Positions 5,446 through 6,669 of a stretch of DNA of 6,669 bases are shown one piece after another. How positions within the stretch are numbered: position 1 is the first letter of the stretch; every line of letters starts with the position of its first letter. This stretch comes from an uncultured Aquincola sp. (GTDB taxonomy: Bacteria; Pseudomonadota; Gammaproteobacteria; Burkholderiales; Burkholderiaceae), in NCBI GenBank assembly GCA_937883885.1, contig CAKZXL010000039.1, forward strand, positions 1 to 6,669. The letters run 5' to 3'. A program made the position numbers and the translations under genes. The notes under the pieces are model-generated. The model made no database searches. It had not been told where the DNA came from and saw only the letters and a list, made by a program, of their open reading frames with translations.

Positions 5446-6669
5446 ATGGCTGCCATGGTCACCGCTACCGCCCCCACTGCTGAAGCCCCCGCCGACGCCC
5501 CCGCCGATGCCCGCTATGCCGCGCTGGCCGCGCGTGATGCGCGCTTCGACGGCCGCTTCTTCGTGGGCGTCACCTCCACCGGCATCTACTGCCGGCCGGT
5601 GTGCCGGGTGCGGCTGCCACAGCAGCGCAACTGCCGCTTCTTTGCGCATGCGGCGGCGGCCGAGCAGGCGGGCTTTCGGCCCTGCCTGCGCTGCCGGCCC
5701 GAGCTGGCGCCCGGCCTGTCGCTGACCGACAGCTCGCAGGTGCTGGCCCGCCATGCAGCGCAGGCCATGGTGCAGGCTGTGCATGAAGGCCAGCCGCTGT
5801 CGCTGCCCGCGGTGGCCGCGCGCCTGGGCGTGACCGACCGCCACCTGCGCCGCATCTTTCAAGAGGCGCATGGCGTCTCGCCCATCGACTTCATCACCAC
5901 CCAGCGGCTGCTGCTGGCCAAGCAGCTGCTGACCGACACGCCGTTGCCGGTGACGCAGGTGGCGCTGGCCAGCGGCTATGCCAGCCTGCGCCGCTTCAAT
6001 GCCGCGTTTGCCGAGCGCTACCGCCTGAGCCCCAGCGCGCTGCGGCGCGAGCGGGGCGATGCGGCGCCCGAAGCGGCCGGCATCGTGCTCAAGCTGGCCT
6101 ACCGCCCGCCCTACGACGTGGCAGGCATGCTGGCCTTCTTCGCGCAGCGCGCGGTGCCGGGTGTGGAGGCGGTGGACGTGCCAGCGCTGACGCTGCGCCG
6201 CACGCTGGCCCTGCCGCATGGCGGCCACCGGCTGCAGGGCTGGATCAGCCTGCGCTACCGGCCCGAGCGGCATGAGGTGATGCTGAGCCTGGCGCCCACG
6301 CTGGTGCCCGCCATCGGCGCGCTGCTGCAGCGCGTGCGGCAGGCGCTGGACCTGGACGCCGACCCCGCGCAGATCGACCCGGTGCTGGCCGCGCTGGCAT
6401 TGCCGCCGGTGCCCGGCATCCGCCTGGCCGGCAGCTTCGACGGCTTCGAGACCGCGATGCGCGTGGTGCTGGGCCAGCAGGTCACCGTGGCCGCGGCGCG
6501 CACGCTGGCGCGCCGCGTGACCGAGCGCTATGGCGAGCCGATCGCCACGCCGTTTGCCGACCTCACCCGCCTGGCGCCCAGCGCGCAGGCCATCGCCGAG
6601 GCAGACCCCGCCGAACTGGGCCAGCTGGGCATCGTGCGCCAGCGGGTGCGGGCGCTGCAGGCGCTGGCC
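5446..6669 (+). CDS. alkA: Ada/AraC/AlkA fusion: DNA-3-methyladenine glycosylase II with Ada-type regulator domains (3' end cut off)
   Basis: Alkylation-damage protein; 408 codons lie in the window with no stop, and the gene runs off the right edge. Residues about 25-90 form an Ada-type zinc domain with C49-X3-C53 (YCRPVC) and C80-X2-C83 (PCLRC). In E. coli Ada the first of these Cys (C38) takes methyl from DNA phosphotriesters, which switches the protein to an activator. Residues about 119-203 are an AraC-type double helix-turn-helix. From about 212 to 305 an AlkA N-terminal domain follows, and from about 327 the HhH-GPD glycosylase fold begins (AGSFDGFETAMRVVLGQQV). The helix-hairpin-helix and catalytic Asp would lie beyond 6669, so glycosylase activity is inferred from family. 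The start is uncertain: ATG 5446, ATG 5455 and GTG 5422 are in frame and none has a good ribosome binding site; 5446 is a compromise. It is transcribed divergently from the mutase gene. No copy of the E. coli Ada box AAAGCGCA was seen in the 136 bp gap, though autoregulation would be expected for this architecture. Confidence 0.92.
   Translation, partial: MAAMVTATAPTAEAPADAPADARYAALAARDARFDGRFFVGVTSTGIYCRPVCRVRLPQQRNCRFFAHAAAAEQAGFRPCLRCRPELAPGLSLTDSSQVLARHAAQAMVQAVHEGQPLSLPAVAARLGVTDRHLRRIFQEAHGVSPIDFITTQRLLLAKQLLTDTPLPVTQVALASGYASLRRFNAAFAERYRLSPSALRRERGDAAPEAAGIVLKLAYRPPYDVAGMLAFFAQRAVPGVEAVDVPALTLRRTLALPHGGHRLQGWISLRYRPERHEVMLSLAPTLVPAIGALLQRVRQALDLDADPAQIDPVLAALALPPVPGIRLAGSFDGFETAMRVVLGQQVTVAAARTLARRVTERYGEPIATPFADLTRLAPSAQAIAEADPAELGQLGIVRQRVRALQALA

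Noticed and set aside
5377..6273. 298-codon minus-strand open frame opposite the Ada/AlkA gene
   Set aside because: The plus strand is open throughout and carries the zinc-site Cys, helix-turn-helix and AlkA motifs; the antisense product is Gln/Arg/Gly-rich noise.

Overview
The window is about 6.7 kb of a very GC-rich chromosome (hand-counted backbone lines reach the 70s in percent GC). Gene style and family resemblance point to a betaproteobacterium of the order Burkholderiales. That placement is inference, since no rRNA or marker gene is present. The LPS-core gene waaA shows it is Gram-negative.

Left part (1 to about 2590): accessory DNA. It opens with the broken remains of an IS110-family transposase (about 99-1011, plus strand, readable only by changing frame four times). 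A gene-free stretch of about 350 bp follows. Then comes an intact minus-strand gene (1360-2139) for a 259-residue protein with four predicted membrane helices and a strong ribosome binding site. This gene is only about 45-50% GC by hand count of several lines, clearly below the backbone, so it looks horizontally acquired. I do not recognise its family with certainty. A 454 bp gene-free stretch with several small palindromes separates it from the backbone.

Right part (2594-6669): ordinary chromosomal genes. A minus-strand pair, probably one transcript, encodes a phosphomannomutase/phosphoglucomutase of the AlgC type (3921-5309) and, 10 bp downstream, the Kdo transferase WaaA (2594-3910). Both serve the cell surface: the mutase supplies sugar-1-phosphates for LPS and exopolysaccharide, and WaaA attaches Kdo to lipid A precursor. 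Divergently, across a 136 bp gap, starts an Ada/AraC/AlkA fusion for alkylation repair (from 5446, cut by the right window edge).

No tRNA, rRNA, CRISPR array or complete mobile element was seen. The best candidate for something undescribed is the orphan membrane protein gene. A dense cluster of G-runs at the 3' end of waaA is a second structural oddity.
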